A stretch of 64,000 nt of DNA, taken from assembly GCF_002277815.1 (NCBI RefSeq), contig NZ_NKJI01000003.1:124001-188000 (forward strand), given 5' to 3'. The stretch's first letter is position 1, and each line of letters opens with the position of its first letter. Origin of the DNA: Pseudomonas sp. ERMR1:02. GTDB taxonomy: Bacteria > Pseudomonadota > Gammaproteobacteria > Pseudomonadales > Pseudomonadaceae. A model generated the notes under the pieces. That model was given only the letters and a program-made list of their open reading frames with translations, was not told the origin of the DNA and made no database searches. This document shows, one piece after another, positions 45,742 to 55,472 of this stretch. Position numbers and translations under genes: made by a program.

Positions 45742-47193
45742 TTAGACCATAGGATCGCCAACATGCAGGATTTTCATGCCGTTGGTACCGCCGGTGGTGT
45801 GGTAGCTGTCGCCCTTGGTCAGGATGACATAGTCGCCTTTTTGCACCACGCCACGTTTGACCAACTCATCGATCGCCGCCTGGCTGACTTCGTTCGGGGC
45901 CAGGGAGGCCGGGTCGAACGGAATGGTGTACACACCACGGAACATCGCCGCGCGGGCCTGGGCTTCGCGGTGTGGAGTGAACGCGTAGATCGGCACCGAG
46001 GAACGGATGCGCGACATGATCAGTGGGGTATAGCCACTTTCGGTCAACGCGATGATCGCCTTCACACCCGGGAAGTGGTTGGCCGTGTACATGGTGGCCA
46101 GGGCGATGCTCTCGTCACAGCGCTGGAATTCCTTTCCGATGCGGTGGCTGGAGGTCTTGCTGGTCGGGTGTTTCTCTGCGCCGACGCAGATACGCGCCAT
46201 CGCTTGCACCGCTTCAAGCGGATACAGGCCAGCAGCACTTTCTGCCGAGAGCATCACGGCGTCGGTGTAGTCGAGCACGGCGTTGGCCACGTCGGACACT
46301 TCGGCGCGGGTCGGCATCGGGTTCTGGATCATCGACTCCATCATCTGGGTCGCCACGATCACAGCCTTGTTGTGGCGGCGTGCGTGCAGAATGATTTTCT
46401 TCTGGATGCCCACCAGCTCTGCATCGCCGATTTCCACGCCCAGGTCACCACGGGCAACCATGACGGCGTCGGAGGCATTGATCAGCGCGTCGAGGGTGTC
46501 GTCGTCGGCGACGGCTTCGGCGCGTTCGATCTTCGCCACCAGCCAGGCAGTGCCGCCAGCCTCGTCGCGTAGTTGACGGGCGTATTCCATGTCGGCGGCA
46601 TCACGCGGGAAGGACACAGCGAGGTAGTCGACTTCCATTTCCGCAGCGAGCTTGATGTCGGCCTTGTCTTTTTCAGTCAGGGCCGGAGCCGTCAGGCCGC
46701 CGCCGCGACGGTTGATGCCTTTGTGGTCCGACAGCGGACCGCCGATGATCACGGTGCAATTGAGTTCGGTGGCGGTGGCAGTTTCAACGCGCATTACCAC
46801 GCGGCCGTCGTCGAGCAGCAGCTCGTCGCCCACGCCGCAGTCCTTGACCAGATCCGGGTAGTCGATGCCGACCACTTGCTGGTTGCCTTCGGTCAGAGGA
46901 TGGCTGGTGGAGAAGGTGAATTGATCACCGATCTTCAGCTCGATCTTCTTGTTGGCGAATTTGGCGATACGGATTTTCGGGCCTTGCAGGTCACCCAGCA
47001 GGGCGACGAAGCGGCCGTGCTTGGCGGCCAGGTCACGCACCAGCTTCGCGCGAGCCTTGTGCTCGTCGGGGGTGCCGTGGGAGAAGTTCAGGCGGGCGAC
47101 GTCCAGGCCAGCCAGAATCAGCTGTTCGAGAACTTCCGGCGAGTTACTGGCCGGGCCAAGGGTAGCGACGATTTTGGTACGACGGACGGACAT
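45742..47193 (-). CDS. pykA: Pyruvate kinase
   Basis: A 483-residue glycolytic enzyme converting phosphoenolpyruvate and ADP to pyruvate and ATP. Signatures: MSVRRTKIVATLGPASNSPEVLEQLILAGLDVARLNFSHG at the N-terminus, the active-site lysine region AWLVAKIERAEAV, VMVARGDLGVEIGDAELVGIQKKII and ATQMMESMI. The C-terminal allosteric domain is complete (YVILTKGDSYHTTGGTNGMKILHVG). PAO1 pykA (PA4329) lies in the same neighbourhood near sadC. Confidence 0.97.
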   Translation of the reverse strand: MSVRRTKIVATLGPASNSPEVLEQLILAGLDVARLNFSHGTPDEHKARAKLVRDLAAKHGRFVALLGDLQGPKIRIAKFANKKIELKIGDQFTFSTSHPLTEGNQQVVGIDYPDLVKDCGVGDELLLDDGRVVMRVETATATELNCTVIIGGPLSDHKGINRRGGGLTAPALTEKDKADIKLAAEMEVDYLAVSFPRDAADMEYARQLRDEAGGTAWLVAKIERAEAVADDDTLDALINASDAVMVARGDLGVEIGDAELVGIQKKIILHARRHNKAVIVATQMMESMIQNPMPTRAEVSDVANAVLDYTDAVMLSAESAAGLYPLEAVQAMARICVGAEKHPTSKTSSHRIGKEFQRCDESIALATMYTANHFPGVKAIIALTESGYTPLIMSRIRSSVPIYAFTPHREAQARAAMFRGVYTIPFDPASLAPNEVSQAAIDELVKRGVVQKGDYVILTKGDSYHTTGGTNGMKILHVGDPMV

Positions 47194-47307
47194 GCAAAGA
47201 CTCCTGAGTTCAAGCGCTGAGTGAGGCTACTATGGTCCGAAGTTGTAGTCATTGTTCGTTTGCACTACTTATTCGTTTCTTTTTCGAATTGAACATCCCT
47301 GAAACCT

Positions 47308-47375
47308 TGTAGGAGCACAGCTTGCTGGCGATGGCGTATTTGAGATCGCCTTCGCCAGCAAGCTGTGCTCCTACA
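47308..47375. repeat. REP pair (GCACAGCTTGCTGGCG subtype)
   Basis: TGTAGGAGCACAGCTTGCTG and CAGCAAGCTGTGCTCCTACA pair perfectly across a short spacer. Confidence 0.85.
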
Positions 47376-47461
47376 GGGCATCTTCCTCGCCACTCGGGCG
47401 CCGTTTGGACTGAAGATTTTTCATCCCGGGTCGATACAGCGTTCAAGACAGGAGATTCCCT

Positions 47462-47845
47462 ATGCGATTCGTGCTCATTGCCGCCCTTGCCCTTAGTGTC
47501 GTAAGCGTCGCGGGCTGCACCCGATTTTCGATGGACCATCATTTGAACAATGCCTACAGCGCCTATGACCGGGGCAATTGCGAGCAGGTCATGCTCGAGT
47601 TGTCCAAGGTCGAGCGCGCAAGTCGCGCGCGGCCTTATGTGTGGCCGGAAGTGTCGATGATGCGCGGTCAGTGCCTTGAACGGCAGAAAATGTTTATCGA
47701 TGCCGCCCAGACCTATCAATTCATCATCGCCTCGTATCCGCAAAGCGAATACGCCTACCGCGCTCGCGCCCGCCTGGAAACATTGCAGAGTCTGGGCCAC
47801 TATCCGACCCGCAGTGCCGCGGCGGTGCATCCAACACAGTTCTGA
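47462..47845 (+). CDS. TPR-like lipoprotein
   Basis: A 127-residue lipoprotein with lipobox LSVVSVAGC (cysteine about 19) and two helical repeats of TPR/Sel1-like character (LNNAYSAYDRGNCEQVMLELSKVE and MMRGQCLERQKMFIDAAQTYQFIIASYPQSEYAYRARARLE). It would be anchored in the inner face of the outer membrane. The first ATG has a GGAGATTCCCT ribosome site. Function unknown. Confidence 0.8.
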   Translation: MRFVLIAALALSVVSVAGCTRFSMDHHLNNAYSAYDRGNCEQVMLELSKVERASRARPYVWPEVSMMRGQCLERQKMFIDAAQTYQFIIASYPQSEYAYRARARLETLQSLGHYPTRSAAAVHPTQF

Positions 47846-48088
47846 TGGCAGCTATTATCATTTGGCTGGCCGACCGGTGGTGGTGAGCTATAGTCGAATA
47901 AACCGGTTTAGAGCCTTGTTTCTAAACTGACGCAACACCTGTGATCGGCAGGAGTAAGCGACAGCGGTTGATGGACTGTCGCACCGGGATCGGGGAGAGT
48001 GGGCCGCTTATGCCTGGGTATCAGCAGGCGGGCCTGTTCCGAAGCATTAGTGCGGCCCTGCTTAAGGGCCTTGCGTAGCGAATTCAGC

Positions 48089-48447
48089 ATGTTCACTGAC
48101 CGCCGGATCGAGCGGCATCAACTGCCGTATTTTCTGAAAGTGTTCAACAGCGTCACTGACAAACCCATCGGCTTTCTGGGTAACGTGTCCGAAGATGGGC
48201 TGATGCTCATCAGCCAGTTGCCGATGATGATCGGCGCGGACTTCGATTTGCGCCTGAAAATCCCCGCCAGCGATGGGTGCCAGCAGGTCATCGATCTGCT
48301 GGCGTGTTGCCTGTGGTGCCATGAAGACGAAACTCCCGGCACTATGACGCCGGGTTCAGCCTGCAACGGGCACCGCCGGAGTATGGGCAACTGGTGGAGG
48401 CGTTGAGGCAGTACTTCAGTTTTCAGACATTGCCCGCGTCTGCCTGA
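48089..48447 (+). CDS. PilZ-domain protein, frameshifted as sequenced
   Basis: About 119 residues starting MFTDRRIERHQLPYFLKVF with the RxxxR-type N-terminus of PilZ c-di-GMP receptors (DRRIERHQL). It continues GFLGNVSEDGLMLIS, equivalent to the D/NxSxxG motif. The frame is lost near 48340: CCCGGCACTATGAC lacks one base of CCCGGCCACTATGAC, which restores HYDAGFSLQRAPPEYGQLVEALRQYFSF. It likely binds c-di-GMP and joins bifA and sadC as c-di-GMP genes in the window, although it is not in an operon with them. Confidence 0.75.
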
Positions 48448-48474
48448 GCACAAATCGTGTGCCAGATGATGTCC

Positions 48475-48540
48475 TGTAGGAGCCGGCTTGCTGGCGATGG
48501 CGTCCGTGAAATCGCCATCGCCAGCAAGCCGGCTCCTACA
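48475..48540. repeat. REP pair (GGCTTGCTGGCG subtype)
   Basis: TGTAGGAGCCGGCTTGCTGG and the exact inverse CCAGCAAGCCGGCTCCTACA with inner GCGATGGCG pairing. Confidence 0.88.
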
Positions 48541-48558
48541 TAGTTATGTCGCGCAAGA

Positions 48559-49889
48559 TCAAACACTGCCGCTGCGCTTCCAGCTCAAGTACTGCGTCAC
48601 CAGTTGCGTGCCCAATTCCCCGGGCCGTGCATCCAGTACCGGAACGCCATGAGCGCCTAACCGCTCATGCAGTTCAGCCCGTGCATTCAAGTAATCCACC
48701 GTGCCGCAATAGGTCAATGCCTCGGGCAAGGTCTGTACCGGTGTTTCCCGCAAATTGTCGAGCACGTCCTCGCGCAGGCTGGCGACCAGCACCCGATGCT
48801 GTTTGCTCAGGCGTTTGATGGCAGTCAGCAGTTCTTCATCGTCTTCATCGCGCAGGTTGGTCATGAGCACCACCAGCGCCCGGCGTTTTTGTCGGGCGAG
48901 CAGTTGTGTAATGGCCGCTTGATAATCGGCGCTGCGTTGGCTGCTATTCAGGTCGTAGACCGTGTTGAGCAGGACATTGAGTTGCCCGCTGCCTTTGACC
49001 GGGGCGAGGTAGCGCGGGTGATCGCTGGCAAAGGTGCAGAGGCCGACCGCATCGCCCTGGCGTAACCCGACGTAGCTCAGCAGCAGGCAGGCATTGAGTG
49101 CATGATCGAAATGCGCCAGTTCTCCATCCTGGCTGCGCATGCGGCGCCCGCAGTCGAGCATGAAAATGATTTGTTGGTCGCGTTCGTCCTGATACTCCCG
49201 GGCAATCGGCGTACGTTGACGGGCTGTGGCTTTCCAGTCGATTTGCCGCAGGCTGTCGCCTTCGCGAAACTCGCGCAGTTGAAGAAACTCAAGCCCCAAG
49301 CCGCGGCGTTGATGTTGGCGTACGCCGAGCTGGCTAAGCCAGTTATCCACAGCCAGGAGTTGGCCGCCGTAGAGGCGGGCGAAGTCGGGATAGACACGCG
49401 TTTGGTCATTCACGCTCAGCAAGCGTTTGTCGGACCACAGGCCCAGTGGACCTGGCAGGTTGACTTCGCAATGTTCGAAACTGAAGTGACCGCGTTTGAG
49501 CGGACGCAGGCGATAACTGCTCAAGCTGCGTTGGCCGGGCTGTAACTGGATTGACAGTGGCAGGCTGTCGAAGCTCAGGCCGTCCGGCACATGGTCGAAA
49601 AGTCGCAAGGTCTGCGGTTGTGAAAATCATGCTCAAGCTCAAGCCGTACTTCACTCCAGTGACCCAGCGCCAGGCTGCCGGGCATGTGCCGTTGCAGCCG
49701 GGGAGAGGGCAGGTGTTTGAGGCGGACCGCATCGATTATCGCCAGGGTGAGCAGCGCCAGAAGCAGACCCCAACTGATCCGCGACAGGTACGAAGGCAGC
49801 GCAAAATCCAGCGCCTGCAAAGCGCCCAGCACGATGCCGATGACCAGCAGCACGCAGAGCCAGAGCAACAACAGGCGGGTGGGTTTCAC
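48559..49889 (-). CDS. DUF58 protein of the MoxR operon, frameshifted as sequenced
   Basis: About 443 residues. Two N-terminal membrane helices (LLLLWLCVLLVIGIVLGAL, ISWGLLLALLTLAIIDAV) lead to the DUF58/VWA-like part (FREGDSLRQIDWKATARQRTPIAREYQDERDQQIIFMLDCGRRM, a hallmark stretch). The frame breaks near 49615: CAC AAC CGC AGA reads out of frame; adding one base restores HNPQTLRLFDHV. Its start overlaps the MoxR stop (ATGA). DUF58 proteins accompany MoxR ATPases in complexes of unclear role in envelope or metal-centre maturation. The break is likely an assembly error. Confidence 0.85.
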
Positions 49890-50887
49890 AGGCGCGGCGC
49901 CGGTACTTGATCGAGCAGCTGCCGCAATACGCTATCCACCTCCAGTCCTTCGATATCCAGCTCCGGCGCAATGCGCACGCGGTGACGCAGCACCGCCAGC
50001 GCGCAGCCTTTTATGTCATCCGGAATCACAAATTCGCCACCACGCAACAAGGCCCGCGCCCTTGCGCAACGCACCAGGGCGATCGAGGCGCGGGGCCCGG
50101 CACCGAGGGTCAGGCCCGGCCAGCTGCGGGTAGTGCGGGCCAGGCGTACGGCGTAATCCAGAACTTGCTCATCCAGCGGCAGGTCACTGGCGATGCGTTG
50201 CAAGGCCAGCACATCCTTGGCCTGCAAAACCGTGCGCAGCGGCTGCACGTCGAGCATGTCGGCGCGGGTTGAGCGACTGACCTGGCGGACCATATTCAAC
50301 TCCTGCTCGGCGTCGGGGTAATCCATGCGTACCTTGAGCATGAAACGATCCAGCTCGGCTTCCGGCAGTGGATAGGTGCCTTCCTGTTCGATGGGGTTTT
50401 GCGTGGCCAACACCATGAACGGTTGCGCGATGGGCAGTGCGCGGCCTTCAAGGGTGACTTGCCGCTCCTGCATGGCTTCGAGCAATGCGGCCTGGGTTTT
50501 CGCCGGGGCGCGGTTGATCTCGTCGGCCAGCAACAGGTTGGTGAACAGCGGACCCTTGCGCAGTTTGAATTGCTCGGTCTGCAAGTCGTACACCGCATGT
50601 CCGGTGACGTCGCTGGGCATCAGGTCCGGGGTGAACTGGATGCGCGCGAATTCGCCACCGAAGCAGCGTGCCAGCGCCCGTACCAGCAAGGTCTTGCCCA
50701 GCCCCGGCACACCTTCGAGCAACACGTGGCCACCGGCAATGAGTGCCGTGAGCACGTCGTCGATAACGCTGTTCTGGCCGATAACGGCCTTTTGCAGTTC
50801 GCCACGCATGGCTTGAGCCAACTGGCTGGCGCGTTGGCGTTGCGCAGCGGCATGACTGGAGGCGTCGGGCTCGATCGCTTCACTCAT
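49886..50887 (-). CDS. MoxR-family AAA+ ATPase
   Basis: A 333-residue AAA+ ATPase of the MoxR family. Walker A GVPGLGKT, Walker B LLADEINRA, sensor 1 VLATQNPIEQEGTYPLPEAELDRF and the C-terminal lid (GPRASIALVRCARARALLRGGEFVIPDDI) are present. It works as a chaperone-like ATPase on partner proteins. It is flanked by DUF58 and DUF4350 genes with four-base overlaps on both sides. Confidence 0.93.
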   Translation of the reverse strand: MSEAIEPDASSHAAAQRQRASQLAQAMRGELQKAVIGQNSVIDDVLTALIAGGHVLLEGVPGLGKTLLVRALARCFGGEFARIQFTPDLMPSDVTGHAVYDLQTEQFKLRKGPLFTNLLLADEINRAPAKTQAALLEAMQERQVTLEGRALPIAQPFMVLATQNPIEQEGTYPLPEAELDRFMLKVRMDYPDAEQELNMVRQVSRSTRADMLDVQPLRTVLQAKDVLALQRIASDLPLDEQVLDYAVRLARTTRSWPGLTLGAGPRASIALVRCARARALLRGGEFVIPDDIKGCALAVLRHRVRIAPELDIEGLEVDSVLRQLLDQVPAPRL

Positions 50888-52059
50888 AAGGCGTTCCTCA
50901 AGGTTTGCAGATGGGCGACTTGACGGCTGAATTCAGCGCTGGAAAGCCGTTGCTTCGGTCGCGGGGTCATGGCGTGGCTGATGGCGCGTGTGGGTTGGCC
51001 GGTCAGGCGTGCAAGCACCAGCCATTGGTCGGTGACGCCGAGTTGGTCAAAGCCGGGATGACGATGGCGAACACGGCGCAGAATGTCTTGCTGCAGTGCT
51101 TGCAGCAGGCTCTGCTGACCGTTGCGGCGTAACATGAAGTCGGCACTGGCGCGCAGGTGCTCCTGGAGTTGCCGGCGTGCTTTCGGGGCAGGTTCCTGCA
51201 ATGGTCCGTGGCGCACTCCGAAATGCCAGAAAACCAGGCCGATCAGGGCAATCAAGGCGATCAGTGCCTGGGGAAAATAGCGCAGCAATAAAGTCCACAG
51301 GTTGTCGTGATCGGTGTCGTACAACAGGGTGACGCTGGTGTCCGCAGTCAGATACCACAGCAGCCAGGCGTTGTCGTACTCGTCGATGGCCGGGTTTTTC
51401 CACAGGTCGGCGTCGGTTACCACGATGATTGAACCGAGCCCGTGGTTGAGCTGCATCATGTGCGTGGCCTTGGCGCTGTTGGCCCAGGCCTGGGCGAGGT
51501 TTTTCGGGTCTTCGAGATGGAACGCGGTATCGAAGCTGGCATAGGCCGGCGCGTCTTCGTTTTCCAGATACAGCTTGGTCAGTTTCGGATAGGGGTCATT
51601 GTCGCTGCCGTGTTCATTGTCGGGCGGATCCTTGAGGTTTTTGCTCAAGGATTGATGCAGCTGTACCCGGTCGAGCAGCAGGTCATTGCTCTGCCCGGTC
51701 TTTTCATCCCACAACGACTGGGCGACAAATAACAGCCGCCCACCGGCCCGGGTCCAGTTCAGCACTTGATCAATCTGCCGGGGCGTCATGTTGTAGCGAT
51801 CCCCGAGCAACAACAGGCTGTGCTGATGCGGCTCCAAGCTGGGCAGGATGTCCAGGCTGTTGGAATGGCTGACGGCCAGGCCCTGTTGGCGCAGGAAATG
51901 TTCGGCGGCCAGGTAGGGATTGGCTTGGGCCTCGGGCGAGGGGCCGTGATCGATTTCAGCCGGGTAGGGCGTGGCTTTGAGGTACAGATAGACACTCAGC
52001 GTTCCCAGCAGCACGGCAATCAAGACACCGAGCATCGCCGGCCATGCGGGCCGGCTCAA
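50884..52059 (-). CDS. DUF4350 membrane protein
   Basis: A 391-residue protein with an N-terminal membrane helix (LGVLIAVLLGTLSVYLYLKATPY), a DUF4350 domain in the periplasm (AAEHFLRQQGLAVSHS, LLLLGDRYNMTPRQIDQVLNWTRAGGRLLFVAQ), a second helix near 280 (ALIALIALIGLVFWHFGV) and a cytoplasmic helical tail. The domain resembles an inactive glutamine-amidotransferase fold. Overlaps both neighbours by four bases. Confidence 0.85.
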   Translation of the reverse strand: MSRPAWPAMLGVLIAVLLGTLSVYLYLKATPYPAEIDHGPSPEAQANPYLAAEHFLRQQGLAVSHSNSLDILPSLEPHQHSLLLLGDRYNMTPRQIDQVLNWTRAGGRLLFVAQSLWDEKTGQSNDLLLDRVQLHQSLSKNLKDPPDNEHGSDNDPYPKLTKLYLENEDAPAYASFDTAFHLEDPKNLAQAWANSAKATHMMQLNHGLGSIIVVTDADLWKNPAIDEYDNAWLLWYLTADTSVTLLYDTDHDNLWTLLLRYFPQALIALIALIGLVFWHFGVRHGPLQEPAPKARRQLQEHLRASADFMLRRNGQQSLLQALQQDILRRVRHRHPGFDQLGVTDQWLVLARLTGQPTRAISHAMTPRPKQRLSSAEFSRQVAHLQTLRNAL

Positions 52060-53600
52060 CGGCGTGCTCCGGGGCCGAACAACACACGCCAGCCGTCACA
52101 CAGTTCCTGCTGCAAATGGGCCGGGGGCAAGCGATGCCCGTAGGCCATGTTCTGCCAGTGCCGAGTCAGATTTTGGCTGAAAACCAGCAAGGCCGGTTGT
52201 TGCAGTTGCTCGACGCGTTCCAGCACCTGGCCTTCGGTGTCGGCGGCTTTCAGCGCAACGTCGAAGTCGTGCAGCAAGTGGCTGAGCAGGGCGCGATAGA
52301 GCAATCCGAGCGCTTCCCGTGGTTGGTTTTGCCAGAGGCTTTCGGCGCTGGCGGCGATGTCGGCGGGCAAGGTTTCGCGGTTGAGGTCCAGGCCGAACGC
52401 CTGTTGCGGCATCGCTCGCGCGGCTTTTTTGCCAGGGTTTGGGCGACGACTGACGAAGGTCTGTAACCAGTCACGGTAACGCCAGATCAACAGGCCGATG
52501 GCTGCGATCAGGGTGCCCCAGAGCAAGGCCTCGATCAGGTTGGCCACTGCGCCGAAGGGCTGGCTGTCAAACAGCTCGAATAATGCCTTCAACCATTGCG
52601 GTGTCCTGCCGTCGTCCGGGGTGTGGGCGTTGGCGTTGTCCTCGCCGAATCGATAACGAGTGACCTTTTCCTTATTCTTGAATGGCGGCTGATCGAGGAC
52701 TGCCTTGATACTGTCCCGGGACGCCTGACTGGTCAGTGTCTGTTCCAGCAACCGCGGGCTATCGGGTGTAACGACCGGCTCGGCGGCCCAAACGCTTTGG
52801 GTGGCCGGCATCAGCACAATCACTGCCAGCAATAACGCGCCGGCTGCGCTGCTCAAGCGCTGGCGCAAGCGGCGGAACACCAGTTCGATGTCCCAAGCCT
52901 CCAGCACCGTACGCCGGTTCAGATAAAGACTGAAGCCGCAGGCCACGTAGATCGGTTCCCAAACCACCAGCACCAGGGCGTAAAAGGCGTTGGTTAGGTG
53001 TTCCAGCCAGCGCCAGTCCTGGGTGGCGGCGGTCATCAGTGACTGCCAGCTCCAGTCCAGGGCCACCTGTTGCGGCAGGAGCAGGTAGAACAACACCATC
53101 AGACCGATCCATAGTGCGGTTTCCAGGTGCACGCCAATCAACGTCAGCCATCGCGCCGCGCTGGCGTCGCGTTGCAACAACACTTGCAAACGCTGCTGTC
53201 GCGCTTCACCACTCAGGCCCTCGAGCTGTACCACCGGCAGCAGAAAGCTACGACTCAGGCTCAGCCGGCGCCAGGTCAGGCTGACCAGCAGTTGTGGCTT
53301 GAGCAGTCGCGGCCATTGGTAAAGGGCTTGTTTGAGTGTGGGTGTTTCACCAAACATGGCCTTGGACAGGATGTACAACGGCAGGCGTTCGAACGCCGGT
53401 TTCAGCCACCAGAAGATGAACACCGCGAGGGAGGGCGACTCCCACAGCACCCAGGTCAGCAGTGTAAAAACCGGCAAAGTCACCATGGCCCAACTGGTCA
53501 TCAGCAGGCGCCGGTGGCGCTGGCTCAATAGTACCCCGAGGTCCATGGCTTCCCAGGTGGGGCGCGGGCGGATCACCACGCTGGCGTCACTCAGGCGCAT
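52056..53600 (-). CDS. DUF4129 multi-pass membrane protein
   Basis: A 514-residue protein. The N-terminal half has four or more hydrophobic helices (LLMTSWAMVTLPVFTLLTWVLW and others), a periplasmic segment (AEPVVTPDSPRLLEQTL), and a membrane-anchored C-terminal DUF4129 domain (PREALGLLYRALLSHL). In many bacteria such a protein sits with MoxR/DUF58. It overlaps its upstream neighbour by 14 bases and its downstream neighbour by four. Confidence 0.82.
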   Translation of the reverse strand: MRLSDASVVIRPRPTWEAMDLGVLLSQRHRRLLMTSWAMVTLPVFTLLTWVLWESPSLAVFIFWWLKPAFERLPLYILSKAMFGETPTLKQALYQWPRLLKPQLLVSLTWRRLSLSRSFLLPVVQLEGLSGEARQQRLQVLLQRDASAARWLTLIGVHLETALWIGLMVLFYLLLPQQVALDWSWQSLMTAATQDWRWLEHLTNAFYALVLVVWEPIYVACGFSLYLNRRTVLEAWDIELVFRRLRQRLSSAAGALLLAVIVLMPATQSVWAAEPVVTPDSPRLLEQTLTSQASRDSIKAVLDQPPFKNKEKVTRYRFGEDNANAHTPDDGRTPQWLKALFELFDSQPFGAVANLIEALLWGTLIAAIGLLIWRYRDWLQTFVSRRPNPGKKAARAMPQQAFGLDLNRETLPADIAASAESLWQNQPREALGLLYRALLSHLLHDFDVALKAADTEGQVLERVEQLQQPALLVFSQNLTRHWQNMAYGHRLPPAHLQQELCDGWRVLFGPGARR

Positions 53601-54564
53601 GGCGAACCCGTCCGGCGAACAGCAGATAAATCGCGACCATCAGCCAGAGCGCAACGCCGACCAGGTATTTGGTCATGGGCGTCGGTGCCGTCATCGACGA
53701 CCAGTAGGCTTCAATAAACGCTGCAATCAGCAGAAACAACATGACCCCGCAAATCAGCAGCACACTCTTGCGCGCCGCCAGGCGCAAGGCCTCGGTACGG
53801 GGCAGGCGTCCCGGTGCAATCAATGCCCAACCCAGTTGCAGGCCGGCGGCTCCGGCCAGTGCAATGGCGGTCAGCTCAAAAGCGCCATGGCCGATCACGA
53901 AAGACCAGAACGTTTGCCCGTAACCGATATGCGTCAGATGTCCGGCCACCGCGCCGATTGTCATGCCGTTGAAGAACAGGAAAAACGCACTGCCCAGGCC
54001 AAACAGCAAACCGCTGGCGAAGGTCTGAAAGGCGATCCCGATGTTATGCATGATGTAGTAGCCGAACATCACCCAGTCCTCACTGGCCGCCCGCTCCGCC
54101 GAGCGCCCCAGATGACCGGCGTCGGGGTCATACATGCTTTGCATTTCGCTGACCTGCTCGGCGGGGATCAGGTTGTAGATCAGGTCCGGAAACAGAAAAA
54201 CCAGCAATGCGATGCCGATCAGGCTGCCGAAAAACATCAGGCTGGCGGCGAGCACGAAACGCCACTGTTCGCGCACCAGTCGGGGGAAATCCGCGAGGAT
54301 GAAAGCCAGCACATTGGCGCCCAGTCGGCTGCGATGACGATACAGCTGTTGATGCCCGCGCAGGACTTGCTGCTGCAACGAATCGATAAGGAAACTGCTG
54401 TAACCGCGTTCCCGTGCCAGTGCCAGGTGTTGGCAGACACGCCGATAATCGCCGGGAAAACTGTCGACCCCCTTGGCGTTCCTGTTCCTCTCCAGGCTCT
54501 CCAGCAGGCCGTCGAACTGCTCCCATTCGGCCATGTGCCGCTGTTCGAAAAGACTTTGATTCAT
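53587..54564 (-). CDS. SpoIIM (stage II sporulation protein M)-family membrane protein
   Basis: A 325-residue protein. An N-terminal helical cytoplasmic part (HMAEWEQFDGLLESLERNRNAKG, FPGDYRRVCQHLALARERGYS) is followed by about six membrane helices of the SpoIIM/DUF95 family (HNIGIAFQTFASGLLFGLGSAFFLFFNGMTIGAVAGHL, GHGAFELTAIALAGAAGLQLG). This organism is not a spore-former, so the domain has another job here. It overlaps both neighbours. Confidence 0.85.
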   Translation of the reverse strand: MNQSLFEQRHMAEWEQFDGLLESLERNRNAKGVDSFPGDYRRVCQHLALARERGYSSFLIDSLQQQVLRGHQQLYRHRSRLGANVLAFILADFPRLVREQWRFVLAASLMFFGSLIGIALLVFLFPDLIYNLIPAEQVSEMQSMYDPDAGHLGRSAERAASEDWVMFGYYIMHNIGIAFQTFASGLLFGLGSAFFLFFNGMTIGAVAGHLTHIGYGQTFWSFVIGHGAFELTAIALAGAAGLQLGWALIAPGRLPRTEALRLAARKSVLLICGVMLFLLIAAFIEAYWSSMTAPTPMTKYLVGVALWLMVAIYLLFAGRVRHAPE

Positions 54565-55286
54565 ACCGGCCCCAACAGGCCGCGGGCGATGCCATTGAGT
54601 TCGGCCACAGCCTGTGGCGCTGGAACCTGCAACGGCTGTGCAAGGATCGATGCCAATTCATGGACTCTCGCATCGGAGAGTTCAGCTTGGCGTTCGGCGA
54701 ACCCGAGGATGGCGCGTTGCTCGATCAGTGTCAGGGCAAAAGCCGGGCGACGCGGTTGGGCAGGCGGGAGCTGCGGTCGGGTGAGTGGCTGTTCGCGGTA
54801 GATCACCAGCGAACCGGCGGCGATGTCGCCGAGGCGCTTGAAGGCGGGATGTTGCAGGCAACTGATGGCGCCGAGGAAGTAACCAAACGGCAGCAAATCG
54901 ACAAAACGCAAAAGGTTTCGCAGCAGCGACGCGGACCAGCCAATGGGTGTGCCGTCGTCCTGCACCACGCGCAAACCCATCCACTGCTTACCCGGTGAGC
55001 GACCCTGGTTGAGAACTTCGAACAGCACCATGTACCACCAGCTGACGCCGAAGATCAGCAGCGAACCGAGCCCGGCGCCGAGTTTGCCCAGCATCGCCAG
55101 GACAATGAACAGCAGGCCGAGGATCAGTCCGCGCAGCGCCAGGTCGATGGAGAACGCCAACGCACGAACCATCAGCCCGGCCGGGCGCAGGGACAAATCG
55201 ATGCCTTCCGGCGTTTCGACCTGGTACCGCGTATCCAGTGGCGGTGACAGCGTCGCTTTCCTTGGCAGTGCTGCAGTCTCGAGCAT
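54561..55286 (-). CDS. RDD-family membrane protein, first gene of the MoxR operon
   Basis: A 241-residue protein with the RDD domain: VRALAFSIDLALRGLILGLLFIVL, SWWYMVLFEVLNQGRSPGKQWMGLRVV and GWSASLLRNLLRFVDLLPFGYFLG. About three helices are visible, then a cytoplasmic tail. The ATG of MLETAALP has CAGGTT upstream; the frame is open a further 14 codons. It overlaps the SpoIIM gene by four bases, so the six genes form one tightly coupled transcript. Confidence 0.85.
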   Translation of the reverse strand: MLETAALPRKATLSPPLDTRYQVETPEGIDLSLRPAGLMVRALAFSIDLALRGLILGLLFIVLAMLGKLGAGLGSLLIFGVSWWYMVLFEVLNQGRSPGKQWMGLRVVQDDGTPIGWSASLLRNLLRFVDLLPFGYFLGAISCLQHPAFKRLGDIAAGSLVIYREQPLTRPQLPPAQPRRPAFALTLIEQRAILGFAERQAELSDARVHELASILAQPLQVPAPQAVAELNGIARGLLGPV

Positions 55287-55472
55287 GGGCAACCTGATGA
55301 TGTGGCCTGATCGGGATTGTCTCGTCATTCCGATGCTAGCAGCCTCGCCGGAGAAAACGACATAACTATGTATTGCACGGTAAATAACCAGAACTGATTG
55401 AATGACAAGATTGCTGGCCGGAGCAGGACGTGAACGCCTAGACTTCGCCGATCATCAGTTCAGGATTAGCCC

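Noticed and set aside
53332..54801. 489-codon plus-strand frame over the DUF4129 and SpoIIM genes
   Set aside because: Spans two genuine overlapping genes on the other strand and has no recognisable domain.
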